From NCBI GenBank assembly GCA_003260075.1, contig QLIY01000450.1, forward strand, positions 62,795 to 126,794: 64,000 nt of DNA. The letters run 5' to 3'. This stretch comes from Phallusia mammillata. Its lineage: Eukaryota > Chordata > Ascidiacea > Phlebobranchia > Ascidiidae. Position numbers and translations under genes: made by a program. Shown piece after piece: positions 63,201 through 64,000 of this stretch (position 1 is the stretch's first letter; each line of letters begins with the position of its first letter). The notes beneath the pieces are model-generated. The model did not search any database, was not told where the DNA came from, and saw only the letters and a program-made list of their open reading frames with translations.

Positions 63201-63766
63201 GCACAGAGTGTCCAAAAAACCAAGAGCCTACTTTATACACTCACAACAGATATTTTCATTTTTTTCACCACAAATATAAAAACCTAAATAGTGTGCAAAA
63301 GCGACATTTAAACTTTATTGTCAAAAGTTATCGATGCCATGTTTAAACAATTAAGCTGTATTAATATAAGCCAGCAACAACCCTTACATTTTTTAAAAAA
63401 AGTGCCCAATAAAGTGAAAACCTTTGCCTAAAAACGAACTGCCCAATCTTCTCTTAGTACACTTTTACATTACTGTCAAAACTAACTTCTAGTCATTTTT
63501 CACCAAACTAACCCTACTGTTGCAAAACTCCGTCTTACAAAAACTTTTTTAAATATTGGTAGAAAACACAGCTTAACGCCACCCACTTTTTCGATGGCAA
63601 TGCTGACACCTGTCACGTGTTTCTGTGGATTTTTGCTTTCATCCATTGAACCGTTGAGATTGTCAAGTCTCAAGTACGACATACTTTCGACCAAAACATC
63701 GTACCTTCCACCAACTGCAAGAATATCGATCGCAGTGCGCTTCTTTTTCTGAATTTCCGCTGATAC
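60250..63766 (-). CDS. EIF2AK4: eIF2-alpha kinase GCN2, C-terminal part
   Basis: GCN2 senses uncharged tRNA and phosphorylates eIF2-alpha during amino-acid starvation. The window holds its last six exons on the minus strand: 63587-63766, 62968-63198, 62000-62196, 60811-61033, 60422-60591 and 60250-60307 (stop included), about 352 residues in one frame. The HisRS-like domain shows ILAVGGRYDVLVE and GVSIAIEK, followed by a HisRS anticodon-binding-like part (IDVLVCAIGRSQ, LWDAGISAETPYD, VSHLVYITEKESGMATVKS). The C-terminal dimerisation/ribosome-binding part has VVAPEKLAFNVRRRI, VELPSNVL and the ending FVILYSYKDDGYYLLV, matching the family's SYRDDYY end. GRYD in place of a catalytic HisRS core fits a regulatory domain. 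The kinase and RWD domains lie beyond the right edge. The fourth intron (between exons at 62000 and 61033) hosts a MITE. Confidence 0.93.
61557..61959. mobile_element. hAT-like MITE with palindromic ctcggccgag core repeats
   Basis: Ends tagggatgtgcc and ggcccatcccta are inverted repeats, flanked by gtgtgaac (61549-61556) and gtgtgcac (61960-61967), a 7/8 target duplication. Inside, both subterminal parts carry clusters of gctcggccgagc and accgagcat-type units that can fold back. A related old copy lies at 7653-7975. It is in an EIF2AK4 intron. Confidence 0.85.
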
Positions 63767-63959
63767 CTGGAAAGGTCAGAAATTCGTATTTTTCTAAATT
63801 GTAGAAGTAAAAATGTAAAATTGAAATTTTGAAATGTGATCAACGATCATGCAAACAATACAGTGACCACCGTAAGATTTAAAGCTTGCTTAATTTGTTT
63901 ATATTTTAGAACATCACGAAAAGTCGAATTGTTACAGCAGCTTGTGTCAACTTACACAT

Positions 63960-64000
63960 GTCAACTAGAAGGGTGGCTCAGCACATATTGCCATTGCACA
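63960..64000. repeat. Edge of a dispersed repeat
   Basis: The last bases, aactagaagggtggctcagcacatattgcc, are the reverse complement (one mismatch) of ggcaatatgtgctaagccacccttctagtt inside the inverted-repeat element at 21422-22175. The element continues beyond the window. Confidence 0.65.

Overview
The window looks like nuclear DNA of a chordate, most likely an ascidian tunicate of the Ciona type. This is an inference. It rests on densely packed, intron-rich animal genes with short AT-rich introns and GT-AG splice sites, clear homologues of vertebrate genes, many short hAT-type elements with 8-bp target duplications, and a 15/16 match to the Ciona spliced-leader sequence as I remember it. 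No species can be fixed from the sequence alone. Almost all real coding sequence is split over many exons. I joined exons by hand, checking reading frame and splice sites, so the exon edges are predictions.

Layout: (1) 1-584, minus: 5' end of a mitochondrial prolyl-tRNA synthetase gene (PARS2), running off the left edge. (2) 1107-2159, minus: single-exon PX-domain gene resembling HS1BP3. (3) 2956-27368, plus: a complete 43-exon EML5/EML6-type microtubule-associated protein of about 1,956 residues, with three HELP/WD-repeat units. Its intron 20 hosts a separate intronless gene (14750-15697) for an unrecognised seven-pass membrane protein. (4) 27730-33160: a segmental duplication carrying two further, broken copies of that seven-pass gene plus remnants of the EML intron. 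(5) 33855-59750, plus: a complete polycystin-1-like gene in 76 predicted exons and about 4,768 residues (signal peptide, WSC, PKD-like repeats, REJ/GAIN, GPS, PLAT, eleven membrane segments, long tail). (6) 60250-63766, minus: the last six exons of EIF2AK4 (GCN2 kinase), convergent with the polycystin gene.

The genes do not form a pathway. They cover mitochondrial translation, phosphoinositide/membrane binding, microtubule binding, a receptor-like membrane protein, mechanosensory or ciliary signalling, and the amino-acid starvation response.

The strongest structural signal is a set of 18 pure C runs: 16 of them are 10-12 bases long, plus one of 38 and one of 84. All are on the plus strand, there is no equivalent G run, and most sit exactly between two slightly diverged copies of neighbouring sequence. 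This looks like haplotype fragments joined at poly-C in the assembly. It scrambles EML exons 28-32 in particular. Other notable items are an hAT element that landed in a splice donor and duplicated it, nested hAT elements with perfect target duplications, and the seven-pass gene family that spread out of an intron.
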